Below the pieces are notes generated by a model, which saw only the letters and a list, made by a program, of their open reading frames with translations, searched no databases and was not told the DNA's origin. Below, piece by piece: positions 21,926-29,796 of a stretch of DNA of 64,000 bases. Made by a program: the position numbers and the translations under genes. Positions within the stretch are counted from its first letter, which is position 1, and each line of letters begins with the position of its first letter. The stretch comes from Amorphoplanes friuliensis DSM 7358 (lineage in GTDB: Bacteria; Actinomycetota; Actinomycetes; Mycobacteriales; Micromonosporaceae): positions 8,896,001 through 8,960,000 of the forward strand of contig NC_022657.1 in assembly GCF_000494755.1 (NCBI RefSeq), given 5' to 3'.

Positions 21926-22621
21926 ATGGCAAAACCGAGAGGGCCGGGCCACAGTGATGGCGACGCGGACGGCACGACCTCACCGGCCCGGCACCGGACG
22001 ACACCGAGCAGCGCGGACAGCGTCGCCGCTGTGCAGGACTTCACCGCGGGGGCGGCGCAAAAAGGACGGCAGAGCGGTTCCGGCGGCGGTCCCGCTTCGG
22101 GCGGTGCTCCTGGTGAACGGCCGGCAGACATCGTCACCCATTTGACCGGTGAACCTGGCGGCATGCCCGACGGGCATCCCACCCGGATCTCGGCGAATGA
22201 GGACGACGGGGTGCGCCGTTCCCTCGAGATGGAAAACTCAGCCGCCGCCACCCTGGCCGGCAACGGATACCAGGTCAAACAGAATCCGACTCAGGACGAG
22301 GTTGCCCAGGCACGGCTGGCCACCGGCGATTCCGGTCGGCCAGGGTCGAAACCCGACTATCTGCTCGAGGGTCGTGTCTTCGACTGCTACTCGCCGACAA
22401 AACCGACCAAGAACGCGCGAGGGATCTGGTCCGAGGTTCAGGAAAAAGTCGAGGACAATCAGACTCAGCGGGTGGTTGTGAACCTGGAGGGATGGCGTGG
22501 GGACATGTCGGCTCTCCAAGAGCAGTTCGATGCCTGGCCGATCGAGCGGCTCAAGGAAGTCAAGGCGATCACCCCCGACGGCGATGTCGTGCAGATCATC
22601 CCGCCTGACCGGAACGATTGA
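21926..22621 (+). CDS. Predicted CdiA-CT-like tRNase toxin of a T7SS cassette
   Basis: A 231-residue protein without a signal peptide. Residues 1-90 are Gly/Ser/Pro-rich and probably disordered. Residues 96-227 match, as I remember the family, the CdiA C-terminal tRNase domain: ENSAAATLAGNGYQVKQNP, then PDYLLEGRVFDCYSP with the two acidic residues, an IWSEVQEKVEDNQTQRVVVNL helix-strand, and a closing WPIERLKEVKAI. The acidic-acidic-lysine layout suggests a PD-(D/E)xK-like nuclease that cleaves tRNA in the target cell. It is followed after 10 bases by a likely immunity gene and then by T7SS genes. No WXG or LXG delivery domain is fused to it. GC content looks lower than in the flanking genes, which hints at transfer. 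Confidence 0.65.
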   Translation: MAKPRGPGHSDGDADGTTSPARHRTTPSSADSVAAVQDFTAGAAQKGRQSGSGGGPASGGAPGERPADIVTHLTGEPGGMPDGHPTRISANEDDGVRRSLEMENSAAATLAGNGYQVKQNPTQDEVAQARLATGDSGRPGSKPDYLLEGRVFDCYSPTKPTKNARGIWSEVQEKVEDNQTQRVVVNLEGWRGDMSALQEQFDAWPIERLKEVKAITPDGDVVQIIPPDRND

Positions 22622-22631
22622 GAGCTTTCAC

Positions 22632-23105
22632 ATGGCGCTTGAATACCGGCTGGTCCTCGCCGGCGACACTCCCGTCGAGCAGGTGGCGGGGCGAGCATTC
22701 CCCGATCCCGAGGAACTTCCGACCGGCGTCATCCCCCTGCTCACCGCGGACCTGTTCGATCGGTACGGCTTCAGTGTCGCGGTCAGGGCCGGCCGGAACG
22801 GCTATGTCGACGTCGAGTCCGATGAGGGCTCCTGGGAGTGGGAACCGGAAGCCTATGTGTCGCTGTCGTTCCGCATGGACAAGTTCGCCGACCAGCCACC
22901 ACTGGTGATCAACATGCTCACAGCGATCCGTCGGGTCCTGAACACCGGATCGGAAGACGCAGCATTCATCTTGAATGGTGACGTCTTGCTGCTGACGCGG
23001 TTCGACGGCAAGCCTGTGAAACACCGTCGCACCTGGTGGGAGAACTACCCGGGTGCCGCGGATCTGATCCCGAGCAGCAGCGGGCTTTCTCCGGACGGCG
23101 CCTGA
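22632..23105 (+). CDS. Predicted immunity protein (SitI3-like)
   Basis: A 157-residue acidic, soluble protein starting at ATG 22632 and ending TGA 23105. It resembles the SitI3 immunity family as I recall it (MALEYRLVLAGD, DLFDRYGFSV, a SWEWEPEAYVSLSFRMDK core, and LNGDVLLLTR near the end). Known SitI3 proteins protect against Sit lipoprotein toxins in myxobacteria. Position directly after the toxin gene, small size and high acidity support an immunity role. Binding to this toxin is an inference. The ten-base gap and shared strand indicate co-expression. Confidence 0.6.
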   Translation: MALEYRLVLAGDTPVEQVAGRAFPDPEELPTGVIPLLTADLFDRYGFSVAVRAGRNGYVDVESDEGSWEWEPEAYVSLSFRMDKFADQPPLVINMLTAIRRVLNTGSEDAAFILNGDVLLLTRFDGKPVKHRRTWWENYPGAADLIPSSSGLSPDGA

Positions 23106-23127
23106 CCCTCACGCAGAGGAGAGTGAA

Positions 23128-23547
23128 ATGCAGACCGGGACCGGGAACAGCGATCCCCTACTGGAGCCGGGTGAAGCCCTGGACCGGTTGGCCGCCTGGA
23201 AAGGACGGGTGGACCAACTGGCCGTCAGCACCAAGAGCATGAGTGATCAATTGGCGCAGTTGCGTGTCACCGCCGCCGATGACACCAAGACTGTTCAGGT
23301 GACCGTTGACGCCCAGGGCGCGCTGGTGGACATCCGGTTCGGGCGGCGAATCCAACAGATCGAGCCCGATGCGGTCGCCCGGACGGTCATGAGCACGATT
23401 CGACTGGCCCGGCAGCAGATTGCCGAACGAGCCGAAAACATCATCTCGGAAACTGTCGGTACCGACTCGGCAGCAGGTCGCGCCATAGCGGAACGCGTCG
23501 TTCACCGGCTGCAAGACCAACGCACCGGTGAGGACTCTGATGGCTGA
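23128..23547 (+). CDS. YbaB/EbfC-family protein of the T7SS cassette
   Basis: A 139-residue protein with a helical N-terminus (LDRLAAWKGRVDQLAVSTKSM) and the YbaB-like core VQVTVDAQGALVDIRFG followed by a long helix. YbaB homologues bind DNA as dimers, but in ESX-type loci divergent copies regularly sit beside EspC and WXG100 genes with an unknown role. The ATG at 23128 has GAGGAG six bases upstream. The stop overlaps the next gene by eight bases, so translation is coupled. Confidence 0.75.
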   Translation: MQTGTGNSDPLLEPGEALDRLAAWKGRVDQLAVSTKSMSDQLAQLRVTAADDTKTVQVTVDAQGALVDIRFGRRIQQIEPDAVARTVMSTIRLARQQIAERAENIISETVGTDSAAGRAIAERVVHRLQDQRTGEDSDG

Positions 23548-23860
23548 CGGATTTCAGGTCGACGCGGCGCAGATCCGCCGTCACATCGCCGGCCTCGAGG
23601 CGGTCCGCAGCCGGTTCGGTGCGGTCAAGTCCGCCAGCGCTGCTATCTCTCAGGACGACGGAGCGTACGGCCTCTTGTGCAGTTGGTTACCTGCGGTGCT
23701 GGAGGGGCGGCATCGACGGCAGGACGAGCTTCTCGCTTATGTCGAGGAGAACCTCACCCTTGCCGCGGACTCCTTGACCGCGGTGGCCGGGGACTACGAA
23801 GACACCGACAACGCCGCCGCCGACGCAGTTCGCAAGGCCGGCATGCGTCTGGACCGGTGA
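23540..23860 (+). CDS. EspC-like T7SS secretion-associated protein
   Basis: A 106-residue all-helical protein. The order MADGFQVDAAQIRRHIAGLEAV, a GAYGLLCSWL turn, then two helices ending ADSLTAVAGDYEDTDNAAADAV matches the ESX-1 EspC/DUF2580 family, small substrates or partners of type VII secretion. The YEDTDNAAA end resembles the C-terminal Y-x3-D/E export signal of actinobacterial T7SS substrates. It overlaps the YbaB-like gene by eight bases and is six bases from the WXG100-like gene. Confidence 0.7.
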   Translation: MADGFQVDAAQIRRHIAGLEAVRSRFGAVKSASAAISQDDGAYGLLCSWLPAVLEGRHRRQDELLAYVEENLTLAADSLTAVAGDYEDTDNAAADAVRKAGMRLDR

Positions 23861-23866
23861 CCCATC

Positions 23867-24568
23867 ATGAGTGACACATCGCTGGTCGCCGACGTCACCT
23901 CGACGCGAGAGTCCTGGACCGGGATATCGCTGGCCGACAACTTTCAAGGCCTGCTCACCGCTATCGAGAGTGACGGATGGGTCGACGACCTCCTTGCCGG
24001 AGCATCCCTCGGCATTGATGTCGCCGCGACTGCGCTCGACCCGTTCAGTGCGCTGCTCTCCAGTGGTCTCGGCTGGGCGATGGAGTACTTCGAGCCACTG
24101 CGGCATGTCTTGGACGAACTCGCCGGCATGCCCGACGCAGTGGCTGCCCACGCCGCTACCTGGAACAATATGGCCGGTGAGCTGAATGACATGTCGGCCG
24201 ACCTGCGGTCGCGGCTCGACGGCGACCTGCCCGACTGGCAGGGAGCCGCCGCCACGGCGTACGCGGGCATGATGGGCCACAACGTCGCCGCCATCGGCGG
24301 TCTGGCTGCGGTGTCGGCTGCCATGGCTGCGGCGACCTCGGCGGCCGGCAACCTGGTGCAGTTCACCCGGGACATCGTGCGTGATTTGATCGCCGATCTG
24401 GTGGCCCGCGTGATCGTCTGGGCGGCCGAGGCCATCTTCGTGGTGACCATCCCGTTGATCGCCGAACAGATCGTTGCGGCGGTCGTCAAGTGGTCCGCTC
24501 GGATCCTCACCTACACGACCGCACTGATCACCAGCCTGACCAACCTCACCCGCCTTCTCAACGGTTAG
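23867..24568 (+). CDS. WXG100-like T7SS protein with hydrophobic C-terminus
   Basis: A 233-residue protein. A helix-turn-helix region carries the WQG motif (PDWQGAAATAYAGMMG, about residues 122-137) that replaces WxG in many actinobacterial members. The second half (about 140-215) is a run of hydrophobic, helix-forming sequence that could cross the membrane or form a pore. It is the last gene of the cassette, directly before a 13-bp terminator. It may carry or guide the separately encoded toxin, but that is an inference; in related loci the toxin domain is fused to such a protein. Confidence 0.65.
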   Translation: MSDTSLVADVTSTRESWTGISLADNFQGLLTAIESDGWVDDLLAGASLGIDVAATALDPFSALLSSGLGWAMEYFEPLRHVLDELAGMPDAVAAHAATWNNMAGELNDMSADLRSRLDGDLPDWQGAAATAYAGMMGHNVAAIGGLAAVSAAMAAATSAAGNLVQFTRDIVRDLIADLVARVIVWAAEAIFVVTIPLIAEQIVAAVVKWSARILTYTTALITSLTNLTRLLNG

Positions 24569-24582
24569 ATAAGAAGACAGGA

Positions 24583-24616
24583 AAGCGGCCCACCGGGATG
24601 GATCGGTGGGCCGCTT
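24583..24616. terminator. Bidirectional terminator after the T7SS cassette
   Basis: AAGCGGCCCACCG (24583-24595) and CGGTGGGCCGCTT (24604-24616) form a perfect 13-bp stem with an 8-base loop. It lies between the convergent WXG100-like and DUF305 genes. Confidence 0.9.
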
Positions 24617-24629
24617 CTCCCGGGGCGGG

Positions 24630-25208
24630 TCAGGCGTTCATCAGCTTGAGCATCTGCTGGATCTGGTCGGCGCGGGACTGCCGGACGCGGTCGGCGAAGG
24701 CTTTGGCCTCCGCGTTCTTGCCCTGCGTGGTCTCGAGGTGGGCCATTTCGACAGCGTTGTGCTGGTGAGCGACGAACAAATTAAGGAAGGCCGTTTCGAA
24801 GGTCTTGCCCTTGGCCTTCTTCAGGGCCGCGATTTCCTCCGGCCCGGTGGCCGGCAGGCCGCCGTGGTCCGCGTGGGCGCTCGGGGCGTGGTCCACAGTG
24901 GTCGGTTTTGACCATTGCGAGAGCCAGCCGGTCATGAGTTTGACCTCGTCGGTCTGGGTGACGTCGATGGCCTGGGCCAACGTTTTGAGGTCGGCGCTCT
25001 TGGCTTTTTTCTCCGCCAGCTCGACCATTTCGAGGCCCTGCTGGTGGTGGGCCACCATCATCTGGAGGTACATGACGTCGGTGTCGTTGTAGCCGCCTTC
25101 GGCCTGGACGACCGCTTCGGCGTTGACTTTGACGGGCGCGGCGTCCGGTGCTGTGCCGCAGGCGCCGAGGGCGAGGGCGATCAGGACTGTTGCGTAGCGG
25201 AGCTTCAC
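24630..25208 (-). CDS. DUF305 lipoprotein
   Basis: A 192-residue lipoprotein: signal peptide VKLRYATVLIALALGAC with Cys about residue 17, then the DUF305 ferritin-like helical bundle with MYLQMMVAHHQQGLEM and, in the second half, FVAHQHNAVEMAH. The paired His/Met motifs are metal-ligand candidates; the cyanobacterial DUF305 protein CopM binds copper. The GTG at 25208 overlaps the stop of the LPMO gene (GTGA), so the two are translationally coupled and probably work together. Copper handling for the LPMO is my inference. The mature protein should sit on the outer face of the membrane. Confidence 0.85.
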   Translation of the reverse strand: MKLRYATVLIALALGACGTAPDAAPVKVNAEAVVQAEGGYNDTDVMYLQMMVAHHQQGLEMVELAEKKAKSADLKTLAQAIDVTQTDEVKLMTGWLSQWSKPTTVDHAPSAHADHGGLPATGPEEIAALKKAKGKTFETAFLNLFVAHQHNAVEMAHLETTQGKNAEAKAFADRVRQSRADQIQQMLKLMNA

Positions 25209-26026
25209 AGCGGCAGCCAGAGGGCAAGGGTGTAGATCGACGGCTCCCAGCTGCGGATCGCCGAGTGGCCCTGGCGGCACTGGTAGGTCACGCCCTTGTA
25301 GGTGACCTTGTCGCCGGTCTTGTAGGTCACGCCGGGCGCCCAGGCCGAGCCGGAGGAGCCACCGGCGGGCGAGCCGGAGGAGCCACCGGCGGGCGGCGCC
25401 TCCGTGATCGGAACAGCCGAGGTGGGGGCGGCGGTGGTCGGCGAAGCAACAGGAGGCGTGGTCGGCGAAGCAGCAGGAGGCGTGGTGGGAGCGGGCGCGG
25501 GAGCCGAGCCGCCGCCGCCCACGTTCAGGTCGATGCAGCTGTAGAAGGCGTTGACCGTGTCGCCGATGTTCCAGACCGCGAGGACCTTCTGCTTGCCCGG
25601 GAACGCGCTCAGGTCGATGTTGTGGGTGACGACCGCGTCGGGCTGGGCGTTGCCGCCGTCGACGGTGGCGACCTTCTTGTCGCCGATGAAGTATTCCCAG
25701 TTGCTGGTGCGGTGGCGGGCCGTCATCACCCAGGTGAAGGTGACCGTTTTGCCGACGGCCTTGGCGGGCCAGTTGCGGCTCTCGTCGGAGAGCACGGAGA
25801 AGCCGGCCACGCCGCCGTCACAGGACTTGCGGCCCTTGGGGGCCTCGACGCTCTGCGGCTCGAACTGGATCTGGCCGCAGTTCGCGACGGCGCCCGACGC
25901 GCAGAGCGCCTGGCGGCTCGGGGGTGCGGAGACGTACCCGTGGGCGAGGGCGGGTGAGGCTGCGACCAGGGTCGAGCCGGCTACCGCTCCCAGTGCCACC
26001 AGCGGATAGGCGATGGACCTGCGCAT
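25205..26026 (-). CDS. Lytic polysaccharide monooxygenase (AA10) with C-terminal chitin-binding module
   Basis: A 273-residue secreted copper enzyme that oxidatively cleaves chitin or cellulose. The signal peptide ends ASPALA, so the mature protein starts with His (HGYVSAPPSRQ), the first arm of the histidine brace; the second His is in TARHRTSNW. The catalytic domain is followed by a Pro/Thr/Ser/Gly linker with short internal duplications and a CBM5/12-like module (AWAPGVTYKTGDKVTY ... YQCRQGH). The ATG at 26026 is preferred to the GTG at 26032 because GGGAG lies nine bases upstream of the ATG but only three from the GTG. The next gene encodes a coupled DUF305 lipoprotein. Confidence 0.93.
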   Translation of the reverse strand: MRRSIAYPLVALGAVAGSTLVAASPALAHGYVSAPPSRQALCASGAVANCGQIQFEPQSVEAPKGRKSCDGGVAGFSVLSDESRNWPAKAVGKTVTFTWVMTARHRTSNWEYFIGDKKVATVDGGNAQPDAVVTHNIDLSAFPGKQKVLAVWNIGDTVNAFYSCIDLNVGGGGSAPAPAPTTPPAASPTTPPVASPTTAAPTSAVPITEAPPAGGSSGSPAGGSSGSAWAPGVTYKTGDKVTYKGVTYQCRQGHSAIRSWEPSIYTLALWLPL

Positions 26027-26118
26027 CGTCACGGTCTCCCAACGTCGTCGTTCGGTTGTCTACGGCGGGAACCGTAACGACGCGTTCCATAAAGGGGCCT
26101 TAAATAAGCCAGAAGGGA

Positions 26119-27447
26119 TCATGAAGCTGTGCGGCGCCGGCGACCGGGTCCGCGCACGCTCTCCGGGGCCGGATCATCATTCGGTACGGGCAGCAGCATC
26201 GCGATCCTGGCACCGCCGAGGGGGCTGCGGTCGATGGTGAGCCGTCCACCGGCCGCCTCGGCGACCCGGCGCACGATGTCGAGGCCGAGGCCGGACGAGC
26301 CCGCACCGCTGACACCGCGCTGGACGGCGTTCGCCGGGTCGCTGATGCCGGGACCGGCGTCGTCGACGAGCAGCCCGGCCTCGGACACCGTCACCCGGAA
26401 CGCAACACCGTCGGGTGTGTGGGCAAAAACGTTGCCGAGCAGGGCGTCGACGGCCAGGATCAGCTCGCTGCGCGGAAGGGACACGGGCACGGGACGTTCG
26501 CCGCCGACGACTTTCCAGGGGCGTTGCTGGTCCTCGGCCAGGGCCGACCAGAAGGCGAGGCGTTCGGCCAGGACCTCGACGAGGTCGGAGCGTTGCGAGC
26601 CGCGGGCCTCCACACCGAGCCGGGCGCCCGCGATGATCGCCTCGAGTTCCTCGTCGAGCAGGTCGCAGGCCTGGCGCATCCGGTCGGCGATCGCGCCCGG
26701 CGGCATCGTTTCCGCGTCGAGGCGCAGGGCGGTCAGCGGTGTCCGGAGGCGGTGGGACAGGTCGGCCGCGAGTTCGCGTTCGGCGTCGAGGAGGCGGCGC
26801 AGGTCACCGGCCATCGTGTTGAAGGCCAGGGCGGCGTCGCGGAGTTCCGGCGGACCTGACGGCTGCACGCGGACGGCCAGTTCGCCCGCGCCGAGGCGGC
26901 GGCTGGAGACCGCCAGGTCGCGGGTCGCCCGGACGAGGCGGCCGCCGAGCCGGTCCGCGACCAGCACGGATCCGCCGACCAGGACCACGGCGAGACCGCC
27001 GAGGGCCAGCCAGGCCGGCCAGACGCCGCGGGTCATCTCGTCGTCGGTCACGTAGACCTCGATGACCACCGCACGGCCGTCGCTGAGCACGCTGGGTTGC
27101 AGGTACGCGATCCCTCCGGCCGCGGGAGCGGTGACCGGCCGGCGGTACCCGGTGGCCGAGGCGACGTCGGCGTCGGTGACGTGGGTGGTGCCGACGGGCT
27201 TGATGCCGGGCAGGTGGATGGCCAGGCGTCCCGCGCTGCCGGCGACCGTGCTGGCGACGGCGCTGGTCAGCAGGCGTGGATCGGCGTCGACGGCGAGGGC
27301 GGCGACCATGGCCGCGGCCTGCTGGCGGGCGTCACCGATGGCCCGGTCGTGGGCGATCTGCCGGGTCGCGAAGGTCAGCGGCACCAGGAAGGCCAGGGCG
27401 ACCATCGACGTGATGGCCAGCGCGAGCCGGTTCAGTTCCCATCTCAC
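26119..27447 (-). CDS. Sensor histidine kinase
   Basis: A 442-residue membrane kinase. Two membrane segments (about 9-29 and 155-178) flank a ~125-residue extracytoplasmic sensor with no recognisable ligand motif. A HAMP region follows, then the phospho-acceptor H-box LSHRLRTPLTALRLDAE (about 245-261), and a HATPase domain with an N-box (LLGNVFAHTPDG) and G-boxes (DDAGPGIS, GSSGLGLDIV). The start overlaps the response regulator stop (ATGA). It is followed after 92 bases by the LPMO gene on the same strand, so it may control chitin or copper functions. Confidence 0.92.
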   Translation of the reverse strand: MRWELNRLALAITSMVALAFLVPLTFATRQIAHDRAIGDARQQAAAMVAALAVDADPRLLTSAVASTVAGSAGRLAIHLPGIKPVGTTHVTDADVASATGYRRPVTAPAAGGIAYLQPSVLSDGRAVVIEVYVTDDEMTRGVWPAWLALGGLAVVLVGGSVLVADRLGGRLVRATRDLAVSSRRLGAGELAVRVQPSGPPELRDAALAFNTMAGDLRRLLDAERELAADLSHRLRTPLTALRLDAETMPPGAIADRMRQACDLLDEELEAIIAGARLGVEARGSQRSDLVEVLAERLAFWSALAEDQQRPWKVVGGERPVPVSLPRSELILAVDALLGNVFAHTPDGVAFRVTVSEAGLLVDDAGPGISDPANAVQRGVSGAGSSGLGLDIVRRVAEAAGGRLTIDRSPLGGARIAMLLPVPNDDPAPESVRGPGRRRRTAS

Positions 27448-28130
27448 TGCGGTTCGACCATCATCACTCCGACCCCGCGGACGGTGTGCAGGTAGCGTGG
27501 CGCGGCGGCCGTCTCACCGAGCTTGCGGCGCAGCCAGGAGATGTGCACGTCGATCGTCTGCTCCTCGCCGATCCGCGACTGGTTCCACACCTCGGTCAGC
27601 AGTTCGCGCCGGCTGACGACCTGCCCGACCCGTTCGGCGAGATAGGTGAGCACGTCGAACTCGCGGCGGGTGAGCTGCAGCGGCTTGCCACCCAGCGCGG
27701 CGCGGCGCTGGCGGGGCTGGATGACGAGTTCACCCACGGTGATGGTGTTCGGTGTCGTGTCCGCGGCGACCCGGGTGCGCCGCAGCACCGCGGAGATCCG
27801 GGCGAGGATGTGGCCGCCGGAGAACGGTTTGGTCACGTAGTCGTCGGCTCCGGCGCTGAGCAGCGTGATGATGTCGGCCTCGGCCCGGCGGGCGGTGGCG
27901 ACGATGACCGGCACCTCGGAGACGGACCGCATCATGCGCAGCGCGTCGGTTCCGTCTATGTCCGGCAGGCCCAGGTCGAGGATGACCAGATCCGGGCGTT
28001 CCTCGGTGAGGATCTTGAGTGCCTCACCGGCCTGCCCGACGGGCCGCACGACGTGCCCGGCATCCGTCAGCGCCCGCGTCAGAGCGGCCGTGATGTTCCG
28101 GTCGTCCTCGACCAGCAGGATCAGCGCCAT
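27444..28130 (-). CDS. OmpR-family response regulator
   Basis: A 228-residue regulator: receiver domain (DD at 9-10, phospho-Asp in VILDLGLPDIDG about residue 52, Lys in VTKPFS) and a winged-helix C-terminal domain (LQLTRREFDVLTYLAERVGQVVSR ... HISWLRRKLGE). It is the partner of the kinase that overlaps its stop codon. The ATG at 28130 is preferred over the GTG at 28136 since family members begin M-x-hydrophobic-LLVEDD. It starts a minus-strand run that continues with the kinase, LPMO and DUF305 genes. Confidence 0.93.
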   Translation of the reverse strand: MALILLVEDDRNITAALTRALTDAGHVVRPVGQAGEALKILTEERPDLVILDLGLPDIDGTDALRMMRSVSEVPVIVATARRAEADIITLLSAGADDYVTKPFSGGHILARISAVLRRTRVAADTTPNTITVGELVIQPRQRRAALGGKPLQLTRREFDVLTYLAERVGQVVSRRELLTEVWNQSRIGEEQTIDVHISWLRRKLGETAAAPRYLHTVRGVGVMMVEPQ

Positions 28131-28165
28131 GCGCACACCCTAGGCGGAAGTGAGATCATGGCCAC

Positions 28166-28786
28166 GTGCGATCTCCTCGAAGTGTGGTTCCGGTGCTCGG
28201 CTGGTGTGCCGCGACCCTGACCAGCGTCGCGCTGGCGTGGGTGGCGATGCTGCCGGTGCTGCGTACGGCCACACCCGACGAGAGCACGCTGGTGTCCGTG
28301 GAGCAGTTGCGGGAGTCGGGTGAGGTCGAGCCGACGCCACAGCCGCAGTCGAGCCTCGCCGAGCCGGAGCCTGATCCCGAGCCGACGAACGCCACCACCA
28401 CCACGACGCGGACGCCGAACCGCACCAAGAGCAAGCCGCCGAGCACCCCGCCGTCGAAGAGCCCGGCCACGACGACGCCGACGACAACGCCGGCCGAGAG
28501 CACCACGACCACCGAGGACGGGTGGACGGTGACCACGGACGGTGACGGCGAGAAGACGTACGTGCGGTCGTTCCGGGTCGAGGGCGGGCAGACGGTGATC
28601 CGGGTGACCGAGGACCGGGTCCGGCTGGTGACCGCGACGCCGAGCGACGGCTTCTCGGTGGCGACCGTGCAGAACGAGCCGGACAACCTCGCGGTCTACT
28701 TCAACGAGGTCAACCACAGTTTCGTGATCCACGTGGTGTGGAACGTCGACAAGCCGTTCGCCGAGGTCAACGAGATCGGTCAATAG
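28166..28786 (+). CDS. Membrane-anchored secreted protein with Pro/Thr linker
   Basis: A 206-residue protein. One N-terminal membrane segment (VLGWCAATLTSVALAWVAMLP truncated here to its core) is followed by ~95 residues rich in Pro, Thr and Glu, a wall-spanning linker, and a ~75-residue compact C-terminal domain (WTVTTDGDGEKTYVRSF ... FSVATVQNEPDNLAVYF ... SFVIHVVWN) that looks like a small beta sandwich exposed outside. No family recognised. It is divergent from the response regulator with only 35 bases between the starts, so the two may share control. Start GTG 28166. Confidence 0.7.
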   Translation: MRSPRSVVPVLGWCAATLTSVALAWVAMLPVLRTATPDESTLVSVEQLRESGEVEPTPQPQSSLAEPEPDPEPTNATTTTTRTPNRTKSKPPSTPPSKSPATTTPTTTPAESTTTTEDGWTVTTDGDGEKTYVRSFRVEGGQTVIRVTEDRVRLVTATPSDGFSVATVQNEPDNLAVYFNEVNHSFVIHVVWNVDKPFAEVNEIGQ

Positions 28787-28847
28787 CCGCCGCACAGCCG
28801 TTGCCGCGATGACGAGCGGGATTCACTTGGGCGCTGCCTGGCGTCAC

Positions 28848-28853
28848 TAGCGT
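28848..28853 (+). promoter_or_regulatory. Possible leaderless -10 (TAGCGT) of the GT2 gene
   Basis: TAGCGT, seven bases, then the ATG at 28861, matching the arrangement at 18207. There is no Shine-Dalgarno before the ATG, which supports a leaderless mRNA. The -35 is unclear. Confidence 0.35.
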
Positions 28854-28860
28854 CCGGCCG

Positions 28861-29796
28861 ATGACTTCCGCGCCAGAGGTGAGCGTCGTCATCCCCACCC
28901 GCTTCCGCCCCGACCTGGTCCTGCGTGCCGTCACCGGTGTGCTGGCCCAGACCATGGACGACCTCGAGGTCATCGTGGTCGTCGACGGCCCCGACGAGGA
29001 CACCGTCACCGCACTCGCGGCGCTGCCCGACCCGCGTCTGCGGGTGCTGGTGCAGCCGAAGAAGGGCGGTGCGCCGCACGCCCGCAACACCGGCGCGCAG
29101 GCCGCCCGGGGCCGCTGGACCGCGATGCTCGACGACGATGACGAGTGGCTGCCCGGGAAGCTCGAGGTGCAGCTCAAGCTCGCGTACTCGGCCCGGCGGG
29201 CGACACCGATCGTGGCCAGCCGCCTGGTCAACCGCACACCGCGCGCCGAGTCGATCATGCCGCGAAGGTTGCCGGACCCGGACGAGCCGGTCAGCGAGTA
29301 CCTGACCGTGCGGCGGGGGCTGTTCTACGGCGACGGCTTCATCCAGACGTCGACGATCCTGGCGCCGACCGAGCTGTTCCACCGCGTGCCGTTCACCGTC
29401 GGGCTGCGCCGCCAGCAGGAACTCGACTGGACCCTGCGGGCCGTACGCCACGAGGACGTGGAACTGATCGTCGCCCCGGACGCCCTCGTGGTGTGGCATC
29501 AGGACGAGAACCGGGAGCGCATCAGCCTGGAGATGCCGTGGCGGCAGCAGTTCGAGTGGTCACAGCGCAGCCGGGAGCTGTTCACGCCCCGGGCGTACGC
29601 GGCGTTCCTGATGAGCGTGGTGAGCTCGATGGCCGCGCCGACCCGCAGCGCCAAGGTCTTCCGGGAGTTGCTCGGCGAGGCCCGGACGCACGGCCGGCCC
29701 GGTGCGATCGACTACCTGACGTTCATGCAGATCTGGGCGCTGCCGGCGGAGGTCCGGCACGCCTTGAGGGACAAGGTGCTGGGCCGTGGCCGCTGA
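28861..29796 (+). CDS. Family 2 glycosyltransferase
   Basis: A 311-residue GT-A enzyme. VSVVIPTRFRPDLVLRAVTGV opens the nucleotide-binding fold, DGPDEDT and the DDDDEW metal-binding motif (about residues 91-96) follow, and a later WTLRAV region fits the acceptor side. It would transfer a sugar from an NDP-sugar to a surface glycan or lipid on the cytoplasmic side of the membrane. It overlaps the next glycosyltransferase gene by 11 bases. The donor and acceptor cannot be read from sequence. Confidence 0.88.
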   Translation: MTSAPEVSVVIPTRFRPDLVLRAVTGVLAQTMDDLEVIVVVDGPDEDTVTALAALPDPRLRVLVQPKKGGAPHARNTGAQAARGRWTAMLDDDDEWLPGKLEVQLKLAYSARRATPIVASRLVNRTPRAESIMPRRLPDPDEPVSEYLTVRRGLFYGDGFIQTSTILAPTELFHRVPFTVGLRRQQELDWTLRAVRHEDVELIVAPDALVVWHQDENRERISLEMPWRQQFEWSQRSRELFTPRAYAAFLMSVVSSMAAPTRSAKVFRELLGEARTHGRPGAIDYLTFMQIWALPAEVRHALRDKVLGRGR

